Notes under the pieces: generated by a model | The model's input: the letters and a program-made list of their open reading frames with translations, nothing else | What the model was told of the DNA's origin: nothing | Databases searched by the model: none | Source of the DNA: JBBPYR01 sp038199755 | GTDB lineage: Bacteria > Chloroflexota > Ktedonobacteria > Ktedonobacterales > Ktedonobacteraceae | DNA length: 32,221 bases | Assembly: GCA_038199755.1 (NCBI GenBank) | Contig: JBBPYR010000035.1 | Location: 1-32,221 of the forward strand | Direction of reading: 5' to 3' | Shown: positions 1-8,947 of the stretch, piece by piece | Position numbering within the stretch: the stretch's first letter is position 1 | How the letters are laid out: every line of letters begins with the position of its first letter | Program-made: the position numbers and the translations under genes

Positions 1-23
1 GAGCGCAAGGTACACTTGCGCTC
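1..23. terminator. Perfect 9-bp hairpin downstream of the DUF1501 gene
   Basis: The inverted repeat GAGCGCAAG / CTTGCGCTC encloses a 5-base loop. It lies about 50 bases past the stop codon of the minus-strand DUF1501 gene, so it could end that transcript. No T-run can be judged because the window stops here. Confidence 0.3.
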
Positions 24-72
24 GCGGTGTTCCCGCTGCTGTGATCTTTTATTAGTATGCTTGCAAGCAGCC

Positions 73-1335
73 TTATAGTGATGGCAAGAAGTTTTGTGAG
101 TTGAATGAACCACCCAGTACATCTTTCGAGGATGCACCCAGCCACCTATCAAGCACGGTGGCATAGACGGAACGGAAATCGGTGGTATATTTCATGTTTC
201 CGGTGTTATCGAGGCTGCTCAGGCTTGGTGGTTCACCAAAGATACCCTTGTTGATGGCATTACCTAGTACAAACATGGGTGCGGCGGTACCATGATCGGT
301 TCCTTGGCTGCCGTTCTCTTCGACGCGCCGCCCAAACTCCGACCAGGTCATCACCACCACGTTGTCGGCCTTGCCATGCTGCACGAGATCGCCATAGAAA
401 GCCGACAGACCATCGGCCAGCGTCTTCATCAGCGTATCATGCGTAGTTTGCTGATTGGCGTGTGTATCGAAGCCACCGAGCGTGACGTAACCGACCCGTA
501 AGCCTAAACCCTGCACAATCGCCTCGGCCAATATTTTCAGCCCTGCCGCGAATGGCCCTGTGGGATATTTTACGGTCGAGTTGTATTGTGAGTTTGCCTG
601 TTGTAGTTGTTGTGACCCCTGCTGAGCCCCTAGCGCGGTTGCATCCAACAATGCGGCATAGGGTGAGGTCTGCGGATAAGAATTGTACAACTTCATTAAT
701 GCCTGCATACGGGCATTGCCGCCATCGGTATCAAGCGGATCGGGTGCCACACGATAGCTTTGCACGCTGGAAATGGTCGGTACCTGCGCATTGATCGAGG
801 AGAGTGCCTGTGCCGTTTGCACACCGATATCCATCGCCTTAAACGGGTGTCCATCTTTGTCCACCCAACCTGACACCAGTTTGCCCAGCCAACCCTCGCT
901 GCCACTGCCGCTCAAGTCTAGCGTTTGCCAGATATCCATTGCCTGGAAGTGTGACAGGCTCTGATTAGGATAGCCAACGCCCTCGACGACCGCCATATGG
1001 CCCTGATCCCACAGTTGCTTCAAGGGTGCCAGATTGGGATGCAGGCCGAGCCGCCCATCAAGTTGCAACACCTTTGCATCAGGAATGGCAATAGTGGGAC
1101 GCACCTGTTTATATAAGGAATCGGTAAAGGGAATGACGGTATTCAGGCCATCATTACCACCAGCCATCTGCACCACGATCAAGGTGCGATCACTCGCCGC
1201 CTGGGAAACATGCACTCCCCCTGCCGCCAGCGTATTGGCGGACGCGATACCGCGACTGAAAATGGCGGGCATCACCATACCCGCGGACACCGCCAACATC
1301 CCATCTTTTATCATAGCCCTGCGCGTAAGTTTCAT
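73..1335 (-). CDS. DUF1501 family protein, Tat-exported
   Basis: 420-residue protein of the DUF1501 family, an alkaline-phosphatase-fold-like family of unknown reaction. The N-terminus carries a twin-arginine signal (TRRAMIKDG followed by a hydrophobic stretch), so export in folded form is expected. Family hallmarks visible are a GGNDGLNTVIP segment near residue 60 and, near residue 330, SEFGRRVEENGSQGTDHG, the best-conserved block of the family. The ATG is preceded by GGGAG with 7-base spacing. It starts 20 bases after the stop of the DUF1800 gene, so the two are almost certainly co-transcribed; this pairing is common across bacteria. Family assignment is firm, function is not known. Confidence 0.92.
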   Translation of the reverse strand: MKLTRRAMIKDGMLAVSAGMVMPAIFSRGIASANTLAAGGVHVSQAASDRTLIVVQMAGGNDGLNTVIPFTDSLYKQVRPTIAIPDAKVLQLDGRLGLHPNLAPLKQLWDQGHMAVVEGVGYPNQSLSHFQAMDIWQTLDLSGSGSEGWLGKLVSGWVDKDGHPFKAMDIGVQTAQALSSINAQVPTISSVQSYRVAPDPLDTDGGNARMQALMKLYNSYPQTSPYAALLDATALGAQQGSQQLQQANSQYNSTVKYPTGPFAAGLKILAEAIVQGLGLRVGYVTLGGFDTHANQQTTHDTLMKTLADGLSAFYGDLVQHGKADNVVVMTWSEFGRRVEENGSQGTDHGTAAPMFVLGNAINKGIFGEPPSLSSLDNTGNMKYTTDFRSVYATVLDRWLGASSKDVLGGSFNSQNFLPSL

Positions 1336-1355
1336 GTGCTTACTCCCTGTCCTTG

Positions 1356-2969
1356 TTAATTCAAATGATACTCTGGTGTTGTTAGCATCAGGTACAACGT
1401 GCCACGCACACGCCCAAGCGGATAGCTCTTGCCGTTGCCTAGCGTCACCTGTGCATCGCCTCTGCTACTCCCAGCGGTATTGAAGTAGCCAATCAACTGC
1501 GTTCTGCGCTCCGTCTCGATATTGCCATCGAGCAAAAACGAGGCGAAGTAATCCACAAAATGTTCCGGCGAGTCGATATGTTGCGCGTTGATGATGCCTT
1601 GGACATCAAAGGGTTGTGTCTTCAAGGTGCGGTTGCCCGCCATGAGCAAATCGATATAGTTCAGGCGCATCATCCAGGTGCCGCTATTGAGCCAGAGCGC
1701 GCTCGCTTTGTCGCCCGGCCAACCCGCAACGTTCGGTGGATCCAACAGCGTCTGACCCATTGTGGTTGTGATATAGGGAAGACCAGTGCCATCCCCTGGC
1801 ACACCCAAAGCGCGATACGCCCCCACTGTATACTCGACCGGCGACTTCACACGTGAGCGATACGCCTTCGCTGAAGAAAACTGTGGAGACAGCAGCAGTG
1901 TATGCATCACAGCACCCATGTTATGCCCGCTTTTGACGTAGCTATCAACCAACGGACTCAGTTCGTCATTAGTGGGATTTTCATAGGCAAAGAAGGTGAA
2001 CAGTTTACGACAGATGAACCACGGCGTGGCGGGATGATTGGCAAGGATAGAAATTACATCTTTATAGTCAAGATTTCCACTATGGCCTAAAAAAGTTTTT
2101 GGTAAATCATTGTGGTCTATGGAATAATAATGCGCAGTGGTTGCTGTCTTCCCACGTACATGCCAACCAGTGAGCGCGGCTGCCGCCTGATAGACGTCTT
2201 GCTGTGTGTAGTGACCCAGTCCTAAGGTGAACAGTTCCATCAGTTCACGCGCATAGTTCTCATTGGGAGCCTTTTTTGTGCTCTTCGTCAGGTCCAGGTA
2301 GTACAACATGGCGGGATCGCTCGTAATGCCAAGCAGGATATTATCAAAGGTATCAAATGCATGAGTACGCAAGAACTGGTTTTGCACCATCATGCGTCCA
2401 TACGCCGTGGGACCTCCTACCTTGCGATAACTGCTAGTAAGGACACCATGCCAGAAAAGCGTCATTTTCTCCAGTAGGGGTCGCTGTGTCCACGCCATGC
2501 GTAGCAACCACCAGCGTTGCTGATTGGCGATGCCGTTGCGTCCATCAAACGTTAGATTGAGGGCCTTGAGGCGATTCTCCATAGCATCGTCTGAGACCTG
2601 CTGATAGTTAAGCAGACGATCCACGGCCCCTGTGAGGCCCAAGGCACCATAGGTGGCAATGTCTTGCGTAGTTGCTCCAAAACCGGCGCGGCGCAAGAGG
2701 TGGCCCGTTTGCACACTGCTCGCGGCAGCACCCGCGAAGGGTTTGAGAGAGCCATGCTGTAACCATTCGGTGAGCGCAACACCACCCACAGCCGCCACAC
2801 CTACGCTAGCGGCAGTGGCCCCAAACAAGGCGCGCCTCGACAGACGGCGCGGTCGCGGCGCACCACCACCCACAGCTGCTGGTATGGGTGGCATCGCATG
2901 TTGTGTCGCTGGCCCTTGCACAGTATTGTTCATCTGCCACGGTGTTGTTGGTTGATCGTGCATATCCAT
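1356..2969 (-). CDS. DUF1800 family protein, Tat-exported
   Basis: 537-residue protein of the DUF1800 family, unknown function. After a Gln/Pro-rich head of about 40 residues there is a twin-arginine signal (RRLSRRALFGATAASVG) with a hydrophobic segment, so Tat export is expected. Family blocks seen in order: HLLRRAGFGAT near residue 90, YARELMELFTLGLGHYT in the middle, FICRKLFTFFAYENP, RVKSPVEYTVGAYRALG, and LDPPNVAGWPG with a following NSGTWMMRLN. It is the promoter-proximal gene of the DUF1800-DUF1501 pair. The start is not certain: no strong ribosome site precedes the ATG, and an in-frame ATG lies two codons later. Confidence 0.9.
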   Translation of the reverse strand: MDMHDQPTTPWQMNNTVQGPATQHAMPPIPAAVGGGAPRPRRLSRRALFGATAASVGVAAVGGVALTEWLQHGSLKPFAGAAASSVQTGHLLRRAGFGATTQDIATYGALGLTGAVDRLLNYQQVSDDAMENRLKALNLTFDGRNGIANQQRWWLLRMAWTQRPLLEKMTLFWHGVLTSSYRKVGGPTAYGRMMVQNQFLRTHAFDTFDNILLGITSDPAMLYYLDLTKSTKKAPNENYARELMELFTLGLGHYTQQDVYQAAAALTGWHVRGKTATTAHYYSIDHNDLPKTFLGHSGNLDYKDVISILANHPATPWFICRKLFTFFAYENPTNDELSPLVDSYVKSGHNMGAVMHTLLLSPQFSSAKAYRSRVKSPVEYTVGAYRALGVPGDGTGLPYITTTMGQTLLDPPNVAGWPGDKASALWLNSGTWMMRLNYIDLLMAGNRTLKTQPFDVQGIINAQHIDSPEHFVDYFASFLLDGNIETERRTQLIGYFNTAGSSRGDAQVTLGNGKSYPLGRVRGTLYLMLTTPEYHLN

Positions 2970-2998
2970 AAAAGTGTCTCACTTATGTAAGAATAAAT

Positions 2999-3049
2999 TT
3001 TTCACAACTAGGGGATGCCCATTAGGGACATCCCTACTGCTTGTGAAAA
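2999..3049. repeat. Intergenic palindromic repeat of the GTAGGGATGTCCC type
   Basis: Imperfect inverted repeat with outer arms TTTTCACAA / TTGTGAAAA and inner arms AGGGGATG / CATCCCT. Its core, read on the minus strand, is AGTAGGGATGTCCCTAATGG, which also appears in the repeat at 22769-22861. It lies between the divergent DUF1800 and glycosidase genes. The remaining 2970-3318 sequence is A+T-rich and holds no gene I can support. Confidence 0.6.
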
Positions 3050-3318
3050 GTTTTGTATTTCATGTACTACGAACATTCTAACAGATAGAAGTTAAGAATT
3101 TCTCAAGAGGAACTACAGGTTTGCCCAATCTTCCCTCTTCCAAAAATATCCACAGATAATACACCATAACGCAAAGGTCCCATATTGCCGCATAAATTAA
3201 TGTGAATCACAGAAAAAAATGATATAGTCATCTTTGGTAACCTGCTACGAGGTAGAGAGGGAATAATTTGTATAGTATAAAAAAAGCACAAGGTATCTTA
3301 TAAGGAGTTCGTGAGCAA

Positions 3319-4947
3319 ATGTCGCAGCAACCCACATTTTTCAATCGCATCAAACGTCTTCCAATACCTATACTCGTTCTTTCTGTGAGCTTAATTGGCC
3401 TTCTACTCGGCATGAGTGTCTGGTTTATCGTCTCTGCAACACGCAATAACACAAAAGGCAACGAGCAAGTAACTGTAACGATACCAGCGCACGGTACTAC
3501 TACACCCGCGAAAAGCACTCCTGTGAACACCTCCGTCTCGCCATTGATCTTTGGAACCAACATGGGCTTATTCAATGCAAATGATCAGGTACTCACCTCT
3601 GGGCCAACACGCAGCGCATTGCAACAATTGCACATACGTATTGTGCGTATACCCACACGCCAGAATTTCTCTGCTACAGTTGATCTTGCAGCGGTGCAGG
3701 CTATCAAAGATATTGGTGCCGTACCTTTAATTGCATTACGTGGTAGCCAAGACCCTAATGTCGCCAAGGTGCTTGCCGACGACACCCGCATGATTTCAGC
3801 GGTAAATCAAGTTTTTGGCACGAGCACCGTCTACTACGAATTTGGCAATGAAGATGACTTGAACGGCGTCCCGATTGAAAACTATACACAACGTTGGAAT
3901 GCTGTGGTGCCGCAACTGAAACACCTCGCCCCCAATGGTATATTCATTGGCCCCGTTAGCTACCAATATGACCATGATAACCTGACAACATTTTTACAAA
4001 ACGCACAGCCACGCCCTGACATGATTAGCTGGCATGAATATACTTGTAGCCTGAAAGACCCCGCCGACAAATGCCTTACTGGTATCGATAAATGGACAGA
4101 CCACATTAGTGATGCACGCGCCTCCCTGCAAAATACATTGGGCAAAGTGCTCCCCATCTTGATTACTGAGTGGAACTATGCCCCTGACCAAACCATTCAA
4201 AGTAACGGTTTGCCAATTGATGATGGAAAATATAATAACACGCAATTTATGAAATCATGGACTATAAAAGCACTACAAACATTGGCAGCGAACCGCATCT
4301 TTGCCTCCATGCAATATTCATGCACCAATACCGCTATCCCACTGGTCAACAACAATAGCACGATCACAGTCCAGGGAACGACATTACAGGCAACCTACGA
4401 ACAGATGATTATTAAAGGCCAGCAACCCGCCCCACTGGCCGGTGCGATTCAAAGTCCGTCAGGAACAACAGCAACCACGACGACCAATGGAGCCTCGGTC
4501 TTTTCCTTTGAAGATGGCACCACAGATGGGTGGACCTCGCACGGTCAGGGTATCGCGTCCGTGCAAAACAGCTTATCACCCACCCTTGATGGCTCTCATT
4601 CGCTCCAGATGACATTGAGCAATAGCAGTAGCAAGGACTTTCCCTACATCACAGTTAAGACGAGCGGTCTGGCACATGCCCCTCAGATGGGCCAAACCAT
4701 TACCATGTATCTGTACCTGGCTAGCAATTCCGTTATTATCACGGCAAAACCTTTCGTTGTGGACAGCAACTATCAGTGGTCTATGGGCAATACACAGCAA
4801 CTGACTCCTGGCAACTGGACAAAACTTACCTATACCATTCCAACAAATCTGGGTAAACAACCGAGCCAAATTGGTATTCAATTGAACAATCCCACTGGCA
4901 GCAACATTAGTTGCAGCGTTAACCTTGATGCCGTGAGTTGGAGCTAG
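3319..4947 (+). CDS. Membrane-anchored glycoside hydrolase (clan GH-A type) with C-terminal carbohydrate-binding-like domain
   Basis: 542 residues. A cytoplasmic stub is followed by one transmembrane helix (about residues 14-38), a Thr/Pro-rich linker, and a TIM-barrel-like domain (about 75-370). The probable acid/base is E178 in YEFGNEDD and the probable nucleophile E284 in LITEWNYAP; this Asn-Glu ... Glu layout is typical of clan GH-A retaining glycosidases (GH39, GH79 and similar). Residues from about 393 on (VFSFEDGTTDGWTSHG onward) look like a jelly-roll carbohydrate-binding domain. The enzyme would sit outside the cell, tethered by its N-terminus. AAGGAG lies 11 bases before the ATG. 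Exact family and substrate cannot be read from sequence alone. It converges on the S53 peptidase gene. Confidence 0.75.
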   Translation: MSQQPTFFNRIKRLPIPILVLSVSLIGLLLGMSVWFIVSATRNNTKGNEQVTVTIPAHGTTTPAKSTPVNTSVSPLIFGTNMGLFNANDQVLTSGPTRSALQQLHIRIVRIPTRQNFSATVDLAAVQAIKDIGAVPLIALRGSQDPNVAKVLADDTRMISAVNQVFGTSTVYYEFGNEDDLNGVPIENYTQRWNAVVPQLKHLAPNGIFIGPVSYQYDHDNLTTFLQNAQPRPDMISWHEYTCSLKDPADKCLTGIDKWTDHISDARASLQNTLGKVLPILITEWNYAPDQTIQSNGLPIDDGKYNNTQFMKSWTIKALQTLAANRIFASMQYSCTNTAIPLVNNNSTITVQGTTLQATYEQMIIKGQQPAPLAGAIQSPSGTTATTTTNGASVFSFEDGTTDGWTSHGQGIASVQNSLSPTLDGSHSLQMTLSNSSSKDFPYITVKTSGLAHAPQMGQTITMYLYLASNSVIITAKPFVVDSNYQWSMGNTQQLTPGNWTKLTYTIPTNLGKQPSQIGIQLNNPTGSNISCSVNLDAVSWS

Positions 4948-5018
4948 GGCAAAAGATACAACCCTGCCCCTAACAAGGCACAGACAACAACAACCAGCCA
5001 CGGATGCACCTTCCACAT

Positions 5019-5094
5019 GGCTAGATAGGAACAGCAAAAGAGGCGATTACACCACATGCGGTGTAATCGCCTCTTTTGCTGTTCCTATCTAGCC
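5019..5094. terminator. Bidirectional terminator-like palindrome, 35-bp perfect stem
   Basis: Arms 5019-5053 and 5060-5094 are perfectly complementary around a 6-base loop. The A-run on one side and T-run on the other (AAAAGAGGCG / CGCCTCTTTT) flank a G+C-rich inner stem, so each direction has a hairpin followed by Ts, fitting two convergent genes. The stop codon of the S53 peptidase (5089-5091) lies inside the stem. The outer arm GGAACAGCAAAAGAGGC is shared with the palindrome at 29432-29488. Confidence 0.8.
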
Positions 5095-8000
5095 GGTAAA
5101 CCCTACCACATCACTACCGCCTTGATCTACACCATGCCACGAGAAGTACATGGGACGTTCCGCGACAATCGTTCCATTCAAGGCTTGCACTAAGAGTGAG
5201 ACCTCATACCCTGCGGCTGGCGTCGCCAGAGCGAGTGGCACAACAACACCATTGATACTCACCGTCACACGCGACTGCGGCCCCACATGCACAATCTTTT
5301 GCGAAATGATGCTATGCGACAGGTACATGGTGATTGCTACATCCTCCGCCGTGGTATTCGGATTTTGCAGTGTCAGAAATTCGGAGAAGCCCGGTGCAGT
5401 ATATCCCTCGGCGAAACTATACGACGCTTTTGCAGGCCCTTGCGCTCCAATCACATCGGAGCCACCTGGCACCACACCGTTGAAGCGGAAGTACTCCACA
5501 CGCTGTGCCACAATCGGATTATCGGATGTCACCTCTGCTGACACCGTATCAGTGCTCGCGATGGTTTGCGCGAACACGGCAGAGGCATTATTCACATCGA
5601 AGACGTACTGAGACTGCGGCGGTATGGTCACGCTCACAGGGTTGACCGCACCATTGCCATATTCGAGATTCACTGTCGCCGTCGCGGTTAAACTGGCATC
5701 AAAATTCGCGAGAATAAGGTATTCGTGGAAGTTCACACCAGTATAACCCTCGGCGAACAGCCAGTCTGTCCCCGGAGCCTGCGCGCCTACAACGGTCATG
5801 GCCCCAGTTACTGGCCCACTGATATTCGCACGTGAGGTACTAAAGTAGGTGGGGCGTTCCACGACAACGGGTTGGTCGGAGTGGACGTGTAAGGCACTGT
5901 TGCGCGTAATGTTGCCTTGCGCGGGCGAGATGGTACCACGCTGGCCCGCCAATACGGGCAATGTTTGCGTTCCTATCAGCGTTCCACCCGCGTAATAGTC
6001 GAGCGTCACCTGCGCCGTCTGTCCTCCTGGCGGATTGAGGATAGTGATGAAGCTGGAATAATTGCGCTGCGACTCCACATCTGCAAAGTAGAAATCCTGC
6101 CCCAGTTTGGTTGCGCCCAGCGTATCGGTGCCACTATTGATGCCGTGGAAAGAAAAGTACATCGGGCGTTCGGCCACAATGCCCACACCATTCAACGAGG
6201 TCACAATCATGGAAAGCGCGTGCCCTGGACCAGTATACGGATAGTGCAGATCGTTATTCGCGCTAAAGGTGCCACGACTCTTCGGTAGCACGGTATGCAA
6301 GATTTTGGGGCCGGTACCGCTATTTTCGAGCAGGTACTGCACCTGCACCTGGGCTGTCCGTGTAGGATCAGGATTTTCAATGGTCAAAAATTCTTGGAAG
6401 GAACTGCCAGCATAGCCTTCGGCAAAGTACCATACGGTACTTGTCGGTGTGGTCAACGGTTGTGTGTTCTGGCCGAGTGTGAGCAAATTCTGCGTCAAGT
6501 TGTAGGCATCGAAGGAGCCAAGGCCCGTTGCCATGTCGTACATGCTTCCGTCAGGATAGGTGCCACTATTGCCTACATAATCATTGTTATTGATCGCTCC
6601 TGGTATAGGCACGATATCATGGAAGGCCGCCGCATACGAAGTTCCTGGTGCGCCATGATTGATAGCATACAGAGCTGGATTGAGGAAGCCCATCTGATAT
6701 TGTTTCGCCTTCGCTGACGCCTCATTGACCAGCGCGATCAATGCCGCCCAGACGGGTGCAGCCGCAGAGGTGCCGCCAATGACACGCCAGCCACCGCCGA
6801 AGCACCCACCCACACTGCAATACACATCATAGCCCGTTTGAGGATCAGCGTTTACCGCCACGTCCGGCACCTCGCGATAGCCATTCGAGTAGGCATTCGC
6901 TACACCCGGCCCTTGTTGCCACTTGGGCATAAACCAGACATGGCTCACACCGCCGCCGCTAGCCCCATTTTTAAGCGTGCGATCATTCCACACCTGCTCA
7001 GAGCCATAGGTGTTGTCAGCATTAATGTGCAACGTGGTACCACCCACACCGGTGACATAGGGCTGTGAGGCCGGATCATCCACCGATGGTGTGGTGTTGG
7101 CTCCCGTTTGCGGATCATAGCAGCCGGTTGCCCCCAGATCACCACTGGCCGCGAGAATGGTCTGTCCCTGCGCGGCAGCAGCCTGGAAGAAGATGTTTTC
7201 TTGCTGTATCTCGCTCGACAGACCCGCACCTTGCTCACAAAAGACCCAACTTGTGCTTACCACTGGCACTTTATCTGCAATGATACGTGCCCATGCATCG
7301 TTATAGGCCGCCAGCGAGGTCCCTGACGCCTCATACACATTGAGGGCAGCCAGACGAGGGGCCAATCCCAACACCATCTCCATATCCAATTCCACCTCTG
7401 CCGCATTGGCGCCCGCCGCCCCATTATAGCCATCAATGGTAATCCTATTAACCTGCGTATTTTTGCCACCGAAACAAGAGGCATAGAGGGCAATATCGTT
7501 TGAGGAAAAGCCATCCAATTCTAGCAGGCCTACTGTTTGTCCCTCACCAAGATTGCCAGCATTATACAGTGGTGTAAAATTATAGGCGCTCGCAATCTGG
7601 TAAGGGGTGTAGGAGGTTGGCGTGGTGGGCGCACCCGCTTGTGGACACATAATCGGACTACCCGCTGTTTGCGCCAATTTCGGTGTGGGTGCCCCCGGGG
7701 CGAGAGGGTTGCGTCCATATTGCACTAGCGAATCCAAGCCACTAATCGAGGTCACAAGCGCAGCAACGCTGGCAGGCAATGAAGGAGAGCGATCATTGGC
7801 AAAGAAGACATGCCCATTGACGGATTGATAGGTATTCATCTGCACCTGAAACGCCTGCTCCGCCTGTGCCACGGTTCCCGAAATGTCAATCAGCAGATGA
7901 TTGGCATAGGTATTACTGATATGAAAGCCCTGCGCACGCAAGAAATTGCTTACGATGGCCTCACTCGTAGGCGTTGGCGCATAGAGCGCGTTAAACGTCT

Positions 8001-8313
8001 CTGGCGTCAGGTAGTGATGATAGAGCGCGGATTGCGGGAGACTTACCTGTGCTAGATATGTGGCAAGGTCACTCTGATTTTGGAGACTCAAGCCTATTGC
8101 CAGCTGAATCGGCTGGCTACCAGGGACCTGAGCCATCAACTGACTTTTACTGGTATAAACGCTGACAGAATCTGGCAACTTCACACGCCCCGGAATGGAT
8201 GCCGCGTGGGTCGCATGGGTCGCGGGAAATACATAGAAACGCAGTACCGCCACCAGCATCGTAGCTACGAGCAGAGGGACCAGCAATAAAGGATAGATAG
8301 AACGCATTCTCAT
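5089..8313 (-). CDS. Secreted sedolisin (peptidase S53) with pro-domain and four C-terminal repeats
   Basis: Acid-type serine-carboxyl protease of the sedolisin/kumamolisin family, 1074 residues from the chosen start. Start chosen at 8313 because GGGAGAAG lies just upstream; an upstream in-frame start would add 23 residues. Order: signal/membrane segment (about 5-30), pro-kumamolisin activation domain (about 50-200), catalytic domain (about 235-610). Catalytic residues are E306 and D310 (EVELD), D392 (SGDLG) and S516 (GGTSAAAP), with a C-terminal calcium-site-like DMATGLGS. The last 430 or so residues are four repeats of about 105 residues, each opening FAEGYTG..F.EFLTI.NP or a variant and closing with ERPMYFS-like sequence. 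These are probably beta-rich adhesion or substrate-binding modules. Extracellular protein scavenging is the likely role. Confidence 0.93.
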   Translation of the reverse strand: MRMRSIYPLLLVPLLVATMLVAVLRFYVFPATHATHAASIPGRVKLPDSVSVYTSKSQLMAQVPGSQPIQLAIGLSLQNQSDLATYLAQVSLPQSALYHHYLTPETFNALYAPTPTSEAIVSNFLRAQGFHISNTYANHLLIDISGTVAQAEQAFQVQMNTYQSVNGHVFFANDRSPSLPASVAALVTSISGLDSLVQYGRNPLAPGAPTPKLAQTAGSPIMCPQAGAPTTPTSYTPYQIASAYNFTPLYNAGNLGEGQTVGLLELDGFSSNDIALYASCFGGKNTQVNRITIDGYNGAAGANAAEVELDMEMVLGLAPRLAALNVYEASGTSLAAYNDAWARIIADKVPVVSTSWVFCEQGAGLSSEIQQENIFFQAAAAQGQTILAASGDLGATGCYDPQTGANTTPSVDDPASQPYVTGVGGTTLHINADNTYGSEQVWNDRTLKNGASGGGVSHVWFMPKWQQGPGVANAYSNGYREVPDVAVNADPQTGYDVYCSVGGCFGGGWRVIGGTSAAAPVWAALIALVNEASAKAKQYQMGFLNPALYAINHGAPGTSYAAAFHDIVPIPGAINNNDYVGNSGTYPDGSMYDMATGLGSFDAYNLTQNLLTLGQNTQPLTTPTSTVWYFAEGYAGSSFQEFLTIENPDPTRTAQVQVQYLLENSGTGPKILHTVLPKSRGTFSANNDLHYPYTGPGHALSMIVTSLNGVGIVAERPMYFSFHGINSGTDTLGATKLGQDFYFADVESQRNYSSFITILNPPGGQTAQVTLDYYAGGTLIGTQTLPVLAGQRGTISPAQGNITRNSALHVHSDQPVVVERPTYFSTSRANISGPVTGAMTVVGAQAPGTDWLFAEGYTGVNFHEYLILANFDASLTATATVNLEYGNGAVNPVSVTIPPQSQYVFDVNNASAVFAQTIASTDTVSAEVTSDNPIVAQRVEYFRFNGVVPGGSDVIGAQGPAKASYSFAEGYTAPGFSEFLTLQNPNTTAEDVAITMYLSHSIISQKIVHVGPQSRVTVSINGVVVPLALATPAAGYEVSLLVQALNGTIVAERPMYFSWHGVDQGGSDVVGFTG

Positions 8314-8343
8314 ACAAATCTTCTCCCACAAATCAGACAATAA

Positions 8344-8395
8344 AAAATATGCCAAGTTTGTTCTCAATTTGTCTGAACGCAACTCAGCATATTTT
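8344..8395 (-). terminator. Possible terminator between receiver-protein gene and S53 gene
   Basis: Inverted repeat AAAATATGC (8344-8352) / GCATATTTT (8387-8395). On the minus strand the right half runs into TTTTTTATTG. The stem is A+T-rich and the loop long, so this is a weak candidate for ending the lipA/receiver transcript before the S53 gene. Confidence 0.3.
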
Positions 8396-8449
8396 CCGTG
8401 TATATTTGGGAAAAGACAGAGCGAAAAGGTACTTTTACCCTATACGCGC

Positions 8450-8857
8450 CTATAAGGTTAAATTACGTATGAGATCTAATAAATCTCGGACATGAAATGG
8501 CTTGAGAATCACCCGCTCTACACCCAGGCTACGCGCATCTGGCCCGTTGGTAGCAGCAGTAATCACAATGATAGCAGGTAGTTGACGCGGAGAGTCCCAT
8601 TGGGCTTGTAAGCGTTCTAAAAATGTCTTGCCATCGACTCCGGGCATAGCCAAGTCCAGCAAAATAACCGTGGGATAGCGCCCTTCACGGGCCGCACTAT
8701 CAATCCAATCAAGAGCTTCCTGTCCCTCGGCTGCTTCTGCTGGCTCATAGCCATCCAGTTCTAAAGCCCAGGATACCATATCGCGGATAGCAGGATTATC
8801 ATCCACGACAAGTACAACAGGCTGACGCTCCTCACTACGTTGCTGAAATTGGCCCAT
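8450..8857 (-). CDS. Single-domain response regulator (CheY-like receiver)
   Basis: 135 residues from the ATG at 8857, which has AGGGAG 8 to 9 bases upstream; a longer reading frame adds 7 residues without a ribosome site. It is a stand-alone receiver domain: acidic pair D19-D20 (VVDDNP), phospho-acceptor D68 (VILLDLAMPG), T100 in VITAAT and K119 in VILKPF. There is no DNA-binding or enzymatic output domain, so it must act by protein contact or as a phosphorelay intermediate. No histidine kinase is nearby. It lies 90 bases downstream of lipA on the same strand, so co-transcription is possible but no functional link is evident. Confidence 0.9.
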   Translation of the reverse strand: MGQFQQRSEERQPVVLVVDDNPAIRDMVSWALELDGYEPAEAAEGQEALDWIDSAAREGRYPTVILLDLAMPGVDGKTFLERLQAQWDSPRQLPAIIVITAATNGPDARSLGVERVILKPFHVRDLLDLIRNLTL

Positions 8858-8947
8858 AAAATACTCCCTATAAGGCATCCACTAAGAACAGCCCTATCAG
8901 CTACTTCCCTACGAGAGCAACGACCGTAAAGTTGCTTCCAATAGCCA

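Noticed and set aside
6295..6717. Plus-strand open frames opposite the S53 peptidase
   Set aside because: Composition follows the complement of the protease codons and no conserved motif appears.
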